In this document: one piece after another, positions 1 through 14,120 of the stretch
Numbering within the stretch: the first letter of the stretch is position 1
Layout: each line of letters opens with the position of its first letter
Origin: Cryptomeria japonica
Lineage: Eukaryota; Streptophyta; Pinopsida; Cupressales; Cupressaceae
Direction of reading: 5' to 3'
DNA: 64,000 bases
NCBI RefSeq assembly: GCF_030272615.1
Contig: NC_081414.1
Coordinates: 239,789,233-239,853,232, forward strand
Position numbers and translations under genes: made by a program
Notes under the pieces: generated by a model
The model's database searches: none
What the model saw: the letters and a program-made list of their open reading frames with translations, nothing else
Told to the model about the DNA's origin: nothing

Positions 1-1673
1 TTTATATCTTATTTTAGATAATACGTAAAGAATAAAAATATCAATTTATTAAACCTTCCTTTCACATTTTTTCATGAATTTATGAGATTGAAAAATGTCA
101 ACAAAAATAACATTTAAATATGCTAACCATATATTAACCCCGTTACTTCCACATGGAAGAAAAAACGATTTAAAATCACAATGTATTTAACCATCTAATA
201 AATGTTTCAATATAATTGTTTTAAAACCCTTTATCTTTAACTTTAAAAAAATCTTTTAAATCGTTCAACAATCAAAGTTTGTGAATCTAACTTTTGAACT
301 TTATAAATTGAAGAAATTATTTATCTCCACTATGATTGATTTTAGAAATTTGGTGTTATAAGAACAAATTTATAGGAATGATAGATTATTTAGGTTTTGT
401 TTTTTGTGGATTTTTTATAATTAAAAAAAAATGTCTATTTAAAATAATTTAATTTTTTATTTATAGCATTGTAAATAAAGTTATTTTTTAATTTTTATTT
501 CTCAAAATATAGGTAATAAAATTAATTAACTGTTTTATAAGGATTTGACTCAAACTAAAACTACTTAAATTAAATTAAATTAAAAATTAAACTATTTTAT
601 TAAAAACATTACATGACAAATTTCTTTTAAAAAATAAACCCAGCTATTGTAGTATTGTTTATGATTATAATTTTATACAAAAAAAAATTAAATCATTCTA
701 TTTTTGAATACTTTTTTTTGTTCAAATCATAAATTTAATTTTAATCATTTTAATATATACAAAATAATTTAGTAACTTATAATCCTTAATTTAAATATCT
801 TTTATTTAATCGTTAAAAAATGTTTTATTTCAATCTAATGTTTATATTATACAATTTTATAATTATTATTAGTTATTTATTAAAATGAGTTATAATTAAT
901 ATTATATAAATATAATTACAATAATTTAAAATTATAATAATTAAGAATTACAACAAACATTTTAATTAAAATAAACAAGTTTATAATAGAAACAAACTTA
1001 AAAAATTTCAAATAAGATTTAGTATTTGTTCTTGAATGCAAAACTATAATAATAATGTTGCTCCATAAAAAATCAAATTATTTTGTACAAAATACTTGAT
1101 AAAACTCGCAAAATCTCTTTTGATGGAATGCAATTGTTTGAGAAGTTCCAAGGATGATTAAGGATCCACTTGAGTCCTCCATTTAATTCATGGGTGCTCC
1201 AAACCAATCTTTCTTTTTTTAGCATATGTAGAGTTTTTATCTAAGTTTATTCGTAATTCTAAAATTGTGCAGCGAGATCTACTATTGTTATCTTTATTTT
1301 AAAGTTCATTAAATGTTTATTCTTCCTAAGCACCTAAGTTTTGTAAAAAGTTTGGGGCTGGCATTGTTGTTGAAGACACCCTTCAAAGTTCCTTTTTCTA
1401 TCAGTAAAGGCAGAGCCAGCATTATATTGATTATGCAAAAAATTAATAGAGCTAACATAGCTAGTAGGTAATAGGTTTTTTAACAAGATTTATACAGATC
1501 ATGGAAGACATATATGTCCTTCAGAGATTAGCATGAAGTCTTAAAACTTTAACTTGAAAGAGTATAAGTCTGAATGGCAGATGCTTTACTGCCCTAAAAA
1601 CAAAAATATACTTGATAAGCCAAAATTTATCGCTGAAGTTTCAAACAAAAACTTATACAAAACTCAAAGAAAC
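1..1673. other. AT-rich, no gene seen
   Basis: Very AT-rich to about 1100, with only short chance ORFs. I see no repeats with clear boundaries. Confidence 0.7.
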
Positions 1674-2477
1674 CTAGCTTGCAATTTCCTTGTCGGCTTC
1701 ACATTGCAGGTTCACATTCCTCGCACTCCCACGGCCTCTACACGGAGGGCGGCCCCTGCCACGACCACGCCTAGACCCGCAATGACCCCTGTTAGCGCCA
1801 CCCTTGCCTGCCTACTCTGCTTGAGGGTTATCTTCTTCTGCTTTCATGGGCAATATGCCATTAAGTCTGGCAAATTGAATTAGGTCGTCCTCTCTGCCCT
1901 GGTCTTCTGGATTTTCTCCCAGAAACCGCCATTTAAGGTACCCAAGACCAGCTCCTGCAAAAACTTTGTGCCTATCCAAGTCCTTCCCTTTCAGGTCAAG
2001 TAGGAAAGGATAGCAGTTAATTAATTCGCCATGAGCATTGAATAGGATTCTATCATCTGGCCGAGGAGCCCCAAAATCATAAATTGCTTTATTTAGAATT
2101 TCTTGGGGCTCTTGGGTGACCTCCTCTGGGAAAATCTTCTTCGTGAGGGTCTAGACGGCCTGCTTAGCAAGTTTTATATCCAGCAAAGATGCAACAAACC
2201 TGGAGGAGATGCTAGTATTGTCCTGTGGATACCCATCTCTGTTCAAATGCCCACTACCCAAGATCATCTTGACTGATCAAATGAGAGGGAAGTCAGAGAA
2301 GACAAGAAGGCGCTTAAGTCTCAAATCTATTATTTTTCGGAATGAGACTTGGCGCGTAGACATCAAAAGAGAAATTGGAGTGTCTGCTCCAAAATAGGAG
2401 ATGGGTCTGGGGTAAACACTCATTATGAATCCGAACGGGAACTCTGTCGACATGACTGGAAATGTAGCTATTAGCAA
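1674..2477 (-). pseudogene. unidentified decayed ORF with RG-rich tail
   Basis: A single minus-strand frame of 268 codons is broken only by TGA 2279-2277, TAG 2153-2151 and TAG 1814-1812. The last two are consistent with CAG-to-TAG decay. Readable blocks include IFPEEVTQEPQEILNKAIYD, LLDLKGKDLDRHKVFAGAGL and GYLKWRFLGENPEDQGREDD. It finishes with an Arg/Gly-rich tail (RRGRGRGRPPCRGRG) typical of nucleic-acid-binding proteins. I do not recognise the family. It follows the LINE RNase H on the same strand after a gap of about 500 bp, so it may be a further ORF of that element, a gag-like remnant or a processed pseudogene. Confidence 0.55.
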
Positions 2478-2959
2478 AGGAGGAAAAAATCAGAGCTCTG
2501 GAATTAATTGGCAAAGAATGAAATCAACTTGCAGAAGGCAATGCGAAGAAATAGGTTGGCACACTTTTTCACACTAATTGATGAGGGACAGATTTGCATT
2601 AAATTTTCCAACTAAGGTGGCGAGGGATGTCTGTCCTCGACATGCCAAATTTCCTGATCAGGACACGCAAACCATAAACGGATTTGACAGTTTGCCAACT
2701 AGGTCTCAACAGTTGATTCGAGGGACTTAGCTCATAACCACAGTTTAGGTGAGATCACTAAATACGAGCCCACTCTACCCGAAATAGGTAAGATTAAAAT
2801 TTGAACTGAGATAGCCGTTTCATTTAGCCGCCAAGGTTAATTTTAAAGTTTGCCCTGTTAATCAAAGCTTTAACTAGCTTTCACATATTTTTGAAGGTGG
2901 CTCTTACATCTGAGCTTGATATCCCTTGAGGTCCTTACCTGTCAAATGAGATGGTCTAA

Positions 2960-5866
2960 TGAGACAATTGGCCAAATTCCCTGTTCCTACTTGTAGATGT
3001 AGGTTCCTTGAGCAGCTATTTTCAAGAGAGCATCTGCCTCTGAGTTTGCTTCTCTGTAGATGTGCTTTGTTTCATAGCTTTCTATTCTATCGAGGCTTAC
3101 AATTATGTTGTCTAGGATTCCCTGCAATCTCCTGTTTGGAGTTTTTTCCTCTTAATTGCATTTATTGCTATCTTTGAATCGCCCTCCACTAGAATGTTAT
3201 TTAAACCATACTTTATGCACTCTATCAATCCAAATTGCAATACTTTAAATTATGCTATGTTGTTTGTGTCTGGGGGGATTGGCTTTGCCATTTTCCCAAG
3301 GATTGCTCCTGTATGATCTCTGATTACATATCCTATGCCTGAAGGACCCGAATTACCTCTAGAAGCACCATCAAAATTTAGTTTAATCCAACCAGGATTT
3401 GGAGGAGACCAGGTTGCCGCTTTTCTCATGTTGTCTTTTTGCCCAAAGGAAGGAGGAGTCCTGATTCCATGCCAATTTTTCCCATGCCAATTTTTCCTAA
3501 TGCTTTCATCCCATGATGAAAAGGCTTTAGGTGGTTCCAAGGAGAAAGCTATCTTGCAGTTTACTGAATCCACTATCACCGATTCAATTGAGTTTAAAAT
3601 TGTTTCTAATCTTTTGCATTTGTCATCAAATAGCCTTCTATTCCTCTCCTTCCAGATTTCCCAGACTAAACATGAAGGGGATACTTCCATAATTGAGCTC
3701 AGGGTGGACTCTTTGCTTGGGATGGGCTAGCTTTGAAATAGGGATTTAATGTCATTTGGCAGGGTTGTGATCAGCCCAAGTTTAGCGCATAGCCAACTCC
3801 AACATTTGGAGGCAAAGGGGCAGTTGAGAAGTAGATGGTCCACTGATTCTGATTGAGCTTTGCACATGATGCACCTAGAGGGTCCTGCATACCCCATTTT
3901 TAGGAATTTTTCTGTAGTTAAAATATTCCTCTGATAGGCTAGCCATGCAAAGATCCCTGCCTTAGGAATGACTTTAGAGCTCCAAAATAACTTTTTCGGA
4001 ATATCCAGTTGCTCTTGAGCAGTGTTGCTGGCTAGCACTCAATAACCATCTTTAGGATTGTAGTGCCCTGTTTTGGAAGATGCCCATATTAGAGAGTCAT
4101 TCCCTCTTCTCGGGTTTACATTTCTTGATTTTAGGAGCTCTTCAAGTTGATCTAGTTCATTCCTTGGGGTTGGAGCTCCTTCCAATGATTTCCACTTCCA
4201 ACTTTGAGAGTTGGGTGAGCCATCTTCAATCAGATAATCTCTAACTCTGACACCCCAGTGACACTTAAGCCAGTTCTTTGTTATAGGAATGTTAAGGGAA
4301 CTTGCAATAGATGGGTAGCCTCCCCAAGAATCCTCCCAAAAGAGACTTGATAATCCATCTCGGAAGTCCCATGTGAGCTGTTATGAAATCAAAGTTCTAC
4401 AAGAAATTATGAAATTCCAGGTTCTCGATCCCTTGGGGAATGTATTTGCTCTTAGAAGATTGAGAGGTTCTTGGTCTGGTAAGTATTTGGTTGCTAACAT
4501 TCTAGCCCATGTGGTGTTGGGATTCTTTATGAACTTCCATACTAGTTTGGCCCCTAAGGCTTTATTTTGCAGTTTGAGGTCCTTAATGCCTAAACCCCCT
4601 AGAACCTTAGGCTTGATTATTTTTTCCCATGCAATTAGAGCTATTCTGTGTTTCTCCTCTGTATTTTGCCCAAAAAAAATTCCTCATTTTCTTAATTAGG
4701 AAGGCATTGGCACTTGTTGTGAGACATAGGATGAATAAAAGATAAATGGGTAGAGCCGATATCACTGCTTGAATCATCACTAATCTGCCCGCCCAAGAAA
4801 GCCATTTCCCTTTCCAAGAGTTAGAGGTCTGGTCCACTTTAATTTTAAGAGGATCCCACGATTTAGCATTCATCATGTCATGTTCAATTGGGATACCCAG
4901 GTGGATGCAAGGGAGGGATCCTTCACTACAATCCAGGATTGTGAGTATTTTGGACTTCAGGAGTATAGAGGTAGAAAAAAAATAGACCTTTAATTTATCC
5001 TTATTTCTTATTTGGCATGAAGCTTTCCCAAAGGCATCTAGGATCTGTTTTAGATGGGATGCTTTTTTATTTTTGCAGCTCCCAAGAGGAGATTATCATC
5101 TACAAACTGCTGATGTGTGACTGTAAAATTTCTGGTTACTTTGATTCCCTCTAGAAGATTGTTCATGTGGCTTCTTTTGATTGTCCTGCCCAAAACCTTC
5201 CCCTGTATTATATAGAGAAAAGGAGAGATGGGATCTCCTTGTCTGATTCCCCTTGACGAGGGAAAAAAACCTTCTGGTTTCCCATTTTCCAAGATTGAGA
5301 ATTTCGGAGTGGAGATGCATTCAAATACCCAATCAATCCAATATTTTGCAAAACCAAAAGCTTGCATTACCTTGCAAAGGAAGCGCTAATCTACACTGTC
5401 ATAAGCTTTTGAAATGTCTACTTTAATCATCATACATGGTCTTTTTGTGCTTTGGAGAGTATGGATTACTTCTTGTGCTATTATGGCTCCATCAAGAATT
5501 GAGCGGCCTGCTACAAGCCTTGTTTGTTCTTCTAAGATAATTGATTCCATGAGGAGCTTCATTCTATTCATCATGACTTTTGAAAGGATTTTATAGACAG
5601 TATTGCAGAGTGAGATAGGTCTGAAATCTCCCAGATTTAATGCATTCTCCTTCTTGGGGATGAATGCAATAAAAGTGTTATTTACTTCCTTAAGGATCCT
5701 TCCTGGTCTTCTTGAGCATTCCAGTGCTTCCACAAGATCCTGACCTAAGATGTGCCAACACTTCTTAAAGAAATCCGCTAGGAATCCATCAGGTCCAGGA
5801 GCTTTACCCGAGGGCAGTTGGTTCAGAGCTTGAAATACTTCTTCAAGCTTGATTCCCTCATCAAGA
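2960..5866 (-). pseudogene. 5'-truncated L1-type LINE ORF2 (RT to RNase H)
   Basis: Reads on the minus strand from 5866 (LPSGKAPGPDGFLADFF) through RT blocks: FRPISLCNTVYKILSKV, DISKAYDSVD (5386-5733), GIRQGDPISPFLYI and the catalytic box FVDD (near 5090-5105; the family usually has FADD or YADD). Then comes the thumb (WKGKWLSWAGRLVMIQAVIS, 4607-4876), a zf-RVT C-x2-C...H...C region (3727-4038), and an RNase H domain (LNFDGASRGNSGPSGIGY, 3250-3450) ending at REANSEADALLKIAA near 3000. Several frameshifts and stops. The endonuclease and ORF1 are missing. It lies downstream of ALG2 in the same orientation. Confidence 0.92.
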
Positions 5867-5873
5867 TTTTAAC

Positions 5874-5972
5874 TGATCTTAACTGATGGCTATTTAAAGT
5901 TGTTATTGATCTTAACTGATGGCTCTTTAAAGTTGTTATTGATCTTAACTGATGGCTCTTTAAAGTCGATTT
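5874..5972. repeat. 33-bp minisatellite, 3 units
   Basis: Three 33-bp units starting TGATCTTAACTGATGGCT at 5874, 5907 and 5940, directly at the 5' truncation end of the LINE. The third unit diverges at its end. Confidence 0.9.
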
Positions 5973-7255
5973 GCTGATTTTGCTTTTTAACTGATGATTT
6001 TTTATGGTTAATACGAACACTTGCGTGAACACAAAACAAACATCTTACAGATCTTATGGCCCTGTGAAAAAAAGAGAGACATAATCTAATCTTTCAAATG
6101 GCCACTGTACTATCAGTTAGCTTTAGCTTTAACTAATTGAACCTCTCACTTAATAATTATGTTTAAATTCTTATAATTAATGTTCAACGCAAGAAAGGTT
6201 TGTAACATCTAGTGTACTGTAAATATTTATTTGTATAAAGATCTCTAAATCTGCAGTGATGACGGATCATGTGGTTTATGGTTTAAACCCAAATGTTGAT
6301 GTATTTTGTTTCTCTTTCCCACATCTTTATCTAAAAAGCATTTGTTTGTCTATAATGGACTATAAAAACCTCAAATATTTTATTATACGGCACTTAGTTA
6401 ATCTTTAAATTCACCTTGCTTAAGATTAAACCATGTTTCCTTTTCCTTTTCACTAAACAATGGTGGAAGGATATGCACAAATATGATATTCATATCAATC
6501 TCATATGTCTACCTCATTAGCCCTACCTTGGCTAAGCATTGACACTTGTCTTTGATGATCTTAAATTTTTTGTAGTTATATGCAATATAAAATATTCCAA
6601 TTGTGAATGTGAATGATTCACTTAAGATGGAAATCGCTATTACTTTGGCAAGTCTTAACACCGTTTCATCACATGAATGCTTCCATCGCCACCTTTGTCG
6701 TGTCTTCAGTATTATTTGCAAAGGCTTTTAGAACTATGCATCTCACTATGTGCCAGCCTATCCAAAAAAATTGCTACTAGATCCATCAAACCTGAGTTTA
6801 TATATAGGTGGACTCCTTGCTGATCTATGTCTGACTGGTAAATCTAGCGAGACAAGTAGACCTAGAAATTGCCAACTCTTGTACGAGCAATCAAAATTGT
6901 AACAACAAAAGATGCCTTATTTCTGTGAACCATTAATTTGCTCTTAAATTTGGCTACCATTTATGTTGGGCATATTTTGTAGTTCCTTGGCTTCACTACT
7001 AAAATTATTTGATGTCATTCCCCAACGTAACGTTCCAACAAATGAAGTAGGTAGCATATGTTGAGAAGCAATTCGTAAATTTGTTGACTGAGACTTGGTC
7101 TATGAACAAGTATTTATCGTGGTGTTCAATAGTTTAGGAAAAAGCTCTGATTTCAATTTTTTGTGATTTCTTTCCATATTTGACAAGAATTAGGAAGCAT
7201 GTTATATATAGATGAACCTGTCCAACCTTTTTGGTGCAATGTCTCTTTATTGATA

Positions 7256-7508
7256 TTGTTATGCAGACAAAGCCAGAAGATAATGCCTTGATTGTTTTAA
7301 CTTTTGACAAACCTTCCTTTCTCAAAGCTTCTTTTACTTATCTGGGAAGCAGTTCAGACCATTCATGTGGTAGTTCCACGCTGTAAATTTTATTTTGTTA
7401 TGCAGATGATGCAACATAAATGCCTTGATTTTTCAAACCAACCTTCCTTTATTATAACTTATTTTACTCATCTGTGAACCAGTTTGAGTCATCCATGTGG
7501 TAGTTCTG
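7256..7508. repeat. degenerate tandem duplication, period about 139 bp
   Basis: Both units contain TTGTTATGCAGA, TGCCTTGATT, ACCTTCCTTT and CATGTGGTAGTTC in order, with many substitutions. Confidence 0.72.
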
Positions 7509-9149
7509 GACAATATTTCAAAACTGAATTTTTAGAATCAGGCTACACTTGCAGTGCCACTTGACGGGGTCATATAGCTAATTGACCTTAGCTCGGAATC
7601 TGGATATTGGACATGCATTAGAAAGCTTAGGTCGTGAAGTAGTTTCACTTTCAATGCTACCAAAGGTAGCTCTGCATCCTTTACGGGCATTCAATGAACT
7701 GCCCACTGTAAATTCCACATTGAAAGCTCCTAAAAATGCAATATAAGAGAATGAAAAAAATACATTAAATTTCAATTTTCGGAATTTCAAAATTCTGTTC
7801 AGAACTGCCACATGAATGAGCCAAACTACTCTCCTGATCTCTACTCCCTTGGATAACTTTTTTTCATTGCTATGACCAACCAGAATCGGGTGTGCCAAGC
7901 AAACTGTGAAATCCATTATTATTATAGTCCCCCTTAATTTATTTCCCAACTGATATATTAACCGCCATATTTGCCATGAAGATTAATTTTTAATTCTGGT
8001 CCTAGAAAGTATTTTCACCTGTTTCATCTGCTCCATTCCGGACCTGGATTTCCATACAATTTTTATGCTAGTCTCATTTTCTTGAAAACTTGTAGATTTC
8101 CTTATTATTACTTCCCCTCCAGCTATTGGCTTTGTAACTTCGTTCCATCTGATTATACAATATCTTAATTGATATGACTAGCCCTTTTTACAGAAAGTTA
8201 CGATGAATGCTTTCAAGGCAACTTGAAAATTTGCTTAGATTGTGGTTATAGAGTGAGCAAATATGCTAGTCTCATTTGCATTGGTGATTTAATCTCCCGG
8301 CAAATCTTATACTTTGTGGTCTAGTCTCTCATTTTTTCATGCATTTTCAATTTGTACTTTTGGCCCCTGCTAGGTTGATATCCTGTGCTGCTGGAAGTGT
8401 AACAGGTTTGAATCCCAATATGCTTAGTTCCGTGCTCTTCCTTCTGATTCTCATATTTTCAAAGAGAAAGCAATATGTTTTGCTTATTAGGTGGTCCTAT
8501 GACTTATTTATAGACATTTCAAATGCGATCTGGGGTCTTCACTGCTAATACCAACATTGAGGCTAGAAGAAACATATCATCAAGAAACTGATGAGGCATG
8601 AACCTTCCAGCATTTGTCACTGTTATTATACCAGAAATCTGTTTTTTTCTCTCTGTGAGATAAATTTAATTGTTTGCAATTATTATATAAAAGTGAACAA
8701 CCACCCCTCGGTTGCTACAATTTTTTTTATTTTTTTTACATTCCCAAGTACCGAATTATTCAACCAAGCTTCTTGTTCGATCTTAGAAGCATCATCTTCA
8801 TAATTTCTTTGATTACCAAAGTGGCGACAAACCTACATCACCAAATAAGCTTGCACTCAAAGAGGGTATGCTCTTGAAGTCTGGATCCCTACTAGACCTA
8901 AACCTAAGCCTCAAGGGTTCATTCTAGATGACCCTGCCTACGTATCCTTTCAAGGAGAGTCAAAGGCTTTGTAGTTCCTCCCCAAAGGTTAGAGGGAATT
9001 CATTCTCTCCTCTTGTATAAGATCTTCGATATCTCTTTACCAGGACTATTTATCAAAACTAGCCCAATAGCAATAACCAATAGCTAACAAGTAACGTACA
9101 AACATACACAATTACTTAAGGGTCATAGCACACTTCCCATTAACACATG

Positions 9150-9320
9150 GTGACTAGTTCATACACATCACACAACTGATGACTAGCTCTGGCTTACATC
9201 ACGTACACAAAGTGACTAGCTCTAGCATACATCCCATATTCATAGGGACTAGCTTCAGTACGCATCACATACCTAGTGACTAGCATTTACATAGTGAGGA
9301 ACTAACATATCCATAACAAC
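9150..9320. repeat. degenerate GTGACTAGC repeat, period about 30-35 bp
   Basis: Five imperfect units of the form GTGACTAGCTC...CATACATCAC. Non-coding, in the region downstream of ALG2. Confidence 0.7.
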
Positions 9321-12300
9321 TAGCTACCATTTGCCCATAGTGCATCCCAAATAAAAGAAATGTCGGAGCACTGCGCACTACACCGTGGGACACATTCTTT
9401 TGTCTAGTCTTTTGAACCAACGAGCAAGTGGGAACAAGGTTCGATGTATCCCATACTACACCGGGTGTCTATCCTCATCCTAACAAGTCAAGTATACCAT
9501 TTCCACATAAATATATGCCCAAATTATACAAGGTTTGGTCCAATTATTACCTACCTATTCTTCATTAGAAATTCTCTTCCCTGTAGTCCATCGGACAGCT
9601 AAGCAACAAGGACATCCATCGCCGACATGCAACTGGCCCCAAAGCCTACATGCTCCTGGAGGAATCTGCCCAATACCCTAGATCAATGCGGGGTATCCCT
9701 CACCTACATGCAACTGGCAATAACCATCCACTAACTACGGAGTACAACTGACAATCTATTGGCATAGTATGTCCCTTGACTACTGTCAATCTTGAGCAAA
9801 TAAGATTATCTTATGCGGGCCATAGGATTTCCATCAGTGATCACCTCAGATGGAGAAGGGAAGCCCATGCATTGAGGCATGCAACCTCTACCTATGCCCT
9901 CATAGGGCCCTTACTCCATCCGTAGCCGTAAAAGTCAGCACCTGTATATGGCTTAGCACTGTAACTAGAAGAGAGGTTCCTAATTCAAAACAGAGAGATC
10001 ATAATTGACTAATCTAGGATTATACACAAAGTCTTATAGGTCTAGGATTAAATTATACATCCGCCTAAGATCACTTGGATCCAACATAATATTGCCTCTA
10101 CTCAATAGATAAACAAACTAACCATAAGGTGGTCTACCCTTTCACCTTATCAACTTGAATCATTCAAAAATCACAATATATATATATATAATACAAGTTA
10201 TAAGACTTTCTTAACTCTTTCATAATCTTCTAATGCTTGTTCTGCCTCATTTGAAACCTACTAAAGAGGATAGGTCAATAGGTGAGGAACCTTGGAGTTA
10301 TCCCCCCCTTAGACCCTACCCCTACCAACTTGAGGTCACAAGGGCATCCTTCACCCAAGGATTGTCTACGTTCCCACTTCCAAACGGGTCAAAGTCACAC
10401 GTAGTTCTCCTAACAAGGTTTCTCTCAATGGATGCCTATACTCAAGTTCCCCATAATCAAATTTTCATCATTATTTCCTTTCCATTAATAACACTTAGCA
10501 ATAGATACAAAATCATAAATAAGTTCATAATTTGGTGGCTGGTACTGTACCACTTCCCTTTAAAGATATCAGGTTCCGATCCAAAGTCCTCCAGTATTAT
10601 TCATACCAATTTGAATGTCCTAGGGTTTGTTTTATTGACCTAGGGGCTAACGTTATTACTCATCCTAAAATTACCTTAGTTCACACAAACCATAGTAGAT
10701 TAAGTTACAATATTGTAATCATAATTACAACATCCAAAAGTTATATTCTAAGATAGAGCCATGTTGGTTTTATTTGGGCTAGCTCACAAGAATGAACAAT
10801 GCCAAAACCTTATAAAACTCTTGATGAGGTCCCTCTACAGCATGGTGAAATGATATTGAGTATCATAATAACATGACCCATTATTTACAAAACATATAAT
10901 GATAAATCCTCCTCTAAATTAGAAGTTTAGTTAAATATCTTTAAGCAGTAGTATATTGTTTCTTCCATATTTTAGTGCAAGGTTCACACGATTAACCTAG
11001 CTCTAAATGATTTATATTACCCCTTTAATGTTAACATATAATGACCATCTCCATCATAATCATGATAGATTAATAGCATTCGAGGGTGCCTTAAGAATAT
11101 TTGATATTCCTACCAAGGCATCTAATTCATTCGAAGCCACAGGAGAATAGATTTCACCATTAGAATAAATTTCCTAATTAAAAGGGTAACAATACTCAAA
11201 ATCTATATTCACAATAGTTATATATTTCTCTAAGCTGTGTTTATATTCAAGTCAACTTCAAAAGGTTTGAAACAGTATTTCTATTGGATTGACGTCCAAG
11301 TATATACACCCATTAATAATATATTCTTACTCTTTTAATTCCCTTTAGGCTTTATTGTTTGATGTGATCCCATATGTTTAAATGGTCTTAGCTCACAAAA
11401 TATGAAATTATTGGTGGGTAATAGTAGATCAAAATATGTTACAGTGAATGATTGCAAAACGGATCTATCTCTTAATCTCTACAAAACCAATGAGCTAAAT
11501 GATAGATTCATTCCATTTATTCAAGCCGTGATGTCATACAAGTCCCTTAGTTCAGTTGATAGCTCAAGTGATACATATGTATGAGTTATCCAGACCTCAT
11601 GTAGTGATGAAACTCCCATACATATACTCAAAAGAAATGAGGCAGATGACCCAAAGTATCTTACAATTATATTTATTAATGGATGCATCCATATGTGTCC
11701 TAGGTTTTTATTTTGTATTCCCAATTATGAACATGTCTTGATTGCCTTGTTAGTGCATTAGGTATCTCCCATGCTTTGTAACTATGTTGAGATTCCATTA
11801 TGAATATATTATTCCACTAACCACATAACCAGTTTGATTTCCTTGAAATATTTATAATTTAAATATTTTCAAAACACCTTGTATTTCAACCCATTTTCCT
11901 AAAAACAAGGTACATAATGTTGAATAAAAATGGTTTAGTTATGAGATGCTTCTACCCTTAGGATGCCTTTACCTTTAATGAACATTCATAATAAAGAAAT
12001 ATACAATTTTGATACAACCCATAATAATCATTTCATAACATAGTTATAAATCTCTATTCAAAGTTAAGATCTTTGAGCATAATTGCTTAAAAAGTCAAAT
12101 AAACAACCCTCGCTTACTTAAATGTAGAGTGTCAATTTTAAAATATCACAATTCAACTACTAAAGAATCCTTGGCTTACTTATAATCCACATGCTCCACG
12201 CTTGCAATTCCATTTTAAAAAAATACAAATTCCATAATCTATATGCAAGTGAATTTATTACTATGACAAAATATAATGTTTGTGAAATCTAAACTCGATG

Positions 12301-13807
12301 GATAAGGAACACATCTGTATCCAGTTCTTCCTTTCAACTGCCACGTCAAACCTTAAATATTTGCCTCCTGCAAACCCTTCCTCCCAAGTGGTTTGCCTAT
12401 ATTTCACCTTGGACATCTATGTTTATTCTCCTCTGTTGTTTGCATTCTAGATTCTTGTTTGTAAAAATCGAACCCTTCCTTTGTCCCCGTGTGCCTTTCT
12501 TTCTCTCTGAAATGTGGTCTCATTGACTTTAGCTTGCATCTTCCCTGCTTGTGCAAAAATAGGAGCTTTGGAGACGTTGTCACAACAGAAACCCTAGCCG
12601 GCATGTACGCAAAATATGGAAGCATATACTAGACTGGTGAAGTAAATATCATATGGTCTCACAACTGCCATGATTGCAGGATGTGCACATAATTGATTTG
12701 TTGTGAATACCTGACTTCACAAACATGGCCTTGCCCATGCCAGAGAGGAAGCATAGGAACAAGATCTGAATATCCATCCCAGCATGATGATGCAAGAATG
12801 TGGTCAAGTGTTATCACTGCAACTGCCCTAGCAGCCATGTACACAAAAATGTGGAGACATAGATAGGGCACGAGAACTGAATAACGGAAGCCCTATCAAA
12901 ATTTCATCTCATGAAATACCATGATTTCCCGAATTAATTTGTTAAAAAGGCTCTACATAAACTTTCAAGCAAATGCAACTACCTAGCTGGAGCGCCATCC
13001 TTGCCGGCTATGCATCAATTAGATAAAAAGGCAGTAGAAACTTTCATGCAAAACACAATGGCAGGCGTACCAGCATTGCAGGATAGGAGAATGCTTTCCC
13101 ATGCTGTCCTCTATCGCCAGTCTCACCCAATTAATGGACACCCATGCCTTCACGTGGTGCACGTATTAGCACCATGACTTCAATCTCTCCCCATCAAGTC
13201 TTTCCAATATTTTATTGTTTTATTATTTTTCACACCTGCACTGTTTATTAAGAGGGTCGCTAACGGGAATGTGACAAATAGTGGGGTGACAGGAGAATTC
13301 CCTTGCAGATTGAATAAGTGGACTTCTATGGGTCAAAACATTTCTGTCAAGCAACTCATTCTGTAACAAGTACGGAATGATCTGTGTAAGGCTGCTGCTT
13401 GTGATCTAAATAGGATTTTGCCCCCTTTGGTTAGCATATCCATGTTAAAAGTATATTTCGGTGCTATGCAATATCTGTGACAGATGCATTGTAAGGTCTT
13501 ATATGGCTAATATTGTAGTCTATATCCATCCATCGACTGACTAAGACAAGTCAAACCACATTCTAAAAGACTGCAGATGCTAGGAATTTAAATTGGAGAT
13601 CTAGGGAGAATTATCCATGCTTTATTCACCATTAGTCTAGATGAAAAACAGGGTAGAATTAAAGGAAACACCTTCCAAAATTCAAATAAAATAGTCAACA
13701 ACAAAATCCTGACAAGGCCTATGCTATTAATCAGGTGTCAATTCAAACTACTTGCCAAAAGGTGAGATGGATTTTAAAATTGAATTTCAAAGAAAATAGA
13801 TGACCAG

Positions 13808-13813
13808 TTTATT
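13808..13813 (-). promoter_or_regulatory. candidate ALG2 poly(A) signal
   Basis: AATAAA on the minus strand, 16 bases beyond the ALG2 stop codon. The position is close to the stop, so a weaker downstream signal may be used instead. The 3' UTR end cannot be fixed from sequence alone. Confidence 0.35.
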
Positions 13814-13829
13814 TGCACTTGAAAACAAA

Positions 13830-14120
13830 TCAACGATTTGTCTCCACAACATTAAAAATGGTTCTGTTTAAAGTTTCTCCCAATACCTGTCTTGAGAATG
13901 TCTTCTTAACATGGATCTTTGCTTCCAAGCCCATCGTTTTTGCCATGTCTGGGTCATTCAGAAGCATCAACATTGCAGAAGAAAAGTTCTGAGGTGTTGG
14001 CTCACATAGAAAACCAGTAGTATTATGTATAATGCTCTCCAACGGACCACCACTGTTGCAAGCAATAACTGGTTTTTGAGCTGCCATGGCTTCAAGAGGA
14101 ACAATGCCGAAATGCTCCTC
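13830..14120 (-). CDS. ALG2: ALG2 exon 8 (terminal)
   Basis: Starts after TTTGTGCAG with codons for EEHFGIVPLEAMAAQKPVIA, the EX7E donor-binding motif of GT4 enzymes, then CNSGGPLES and GFLCEPTP. It ends at TGA 13832-13830. A longer ATG-initiated frame reading through intron 7 (to 14330) is an artefact: the acceptor at 14121-14122 and family alignment fix the exon start. Confidence 0.95.
   Translation of the reverse strand, partial: EEHFGIVPLEAMAAQKPVIACNSGGPLESIIHNTTGFLCEPTPQNFSSAMLMLLNDPDMAKTMGLEAKIHVKKTFSRQVLGETLNRTIFNVVETNR

Larger units (their letters stand above)
5980..13800. other. non-coding region downstream of ALG2
   Basis: Apart from the repeats at 7256-7508 and 9150-9320 I see no protein motif. 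A 136-codon frame at 10233-10643 has no recognisable domain and is probably chance. The 8.8-11 kb stretch has a different, C-rich composition and may be old LTR-element DNA. Confidence 0.6.

Noticed and set aside
9150-9320. CRISPR-like array
   Set aside because: Units are degenerate with no separate spacers, and the context is plant nuclear DNA.
10233-10643. 136-codon ORF as a gene
   Set aside because: No domain, no sign of splicing and simple composition in repeat-like DNA. It is probably chance.
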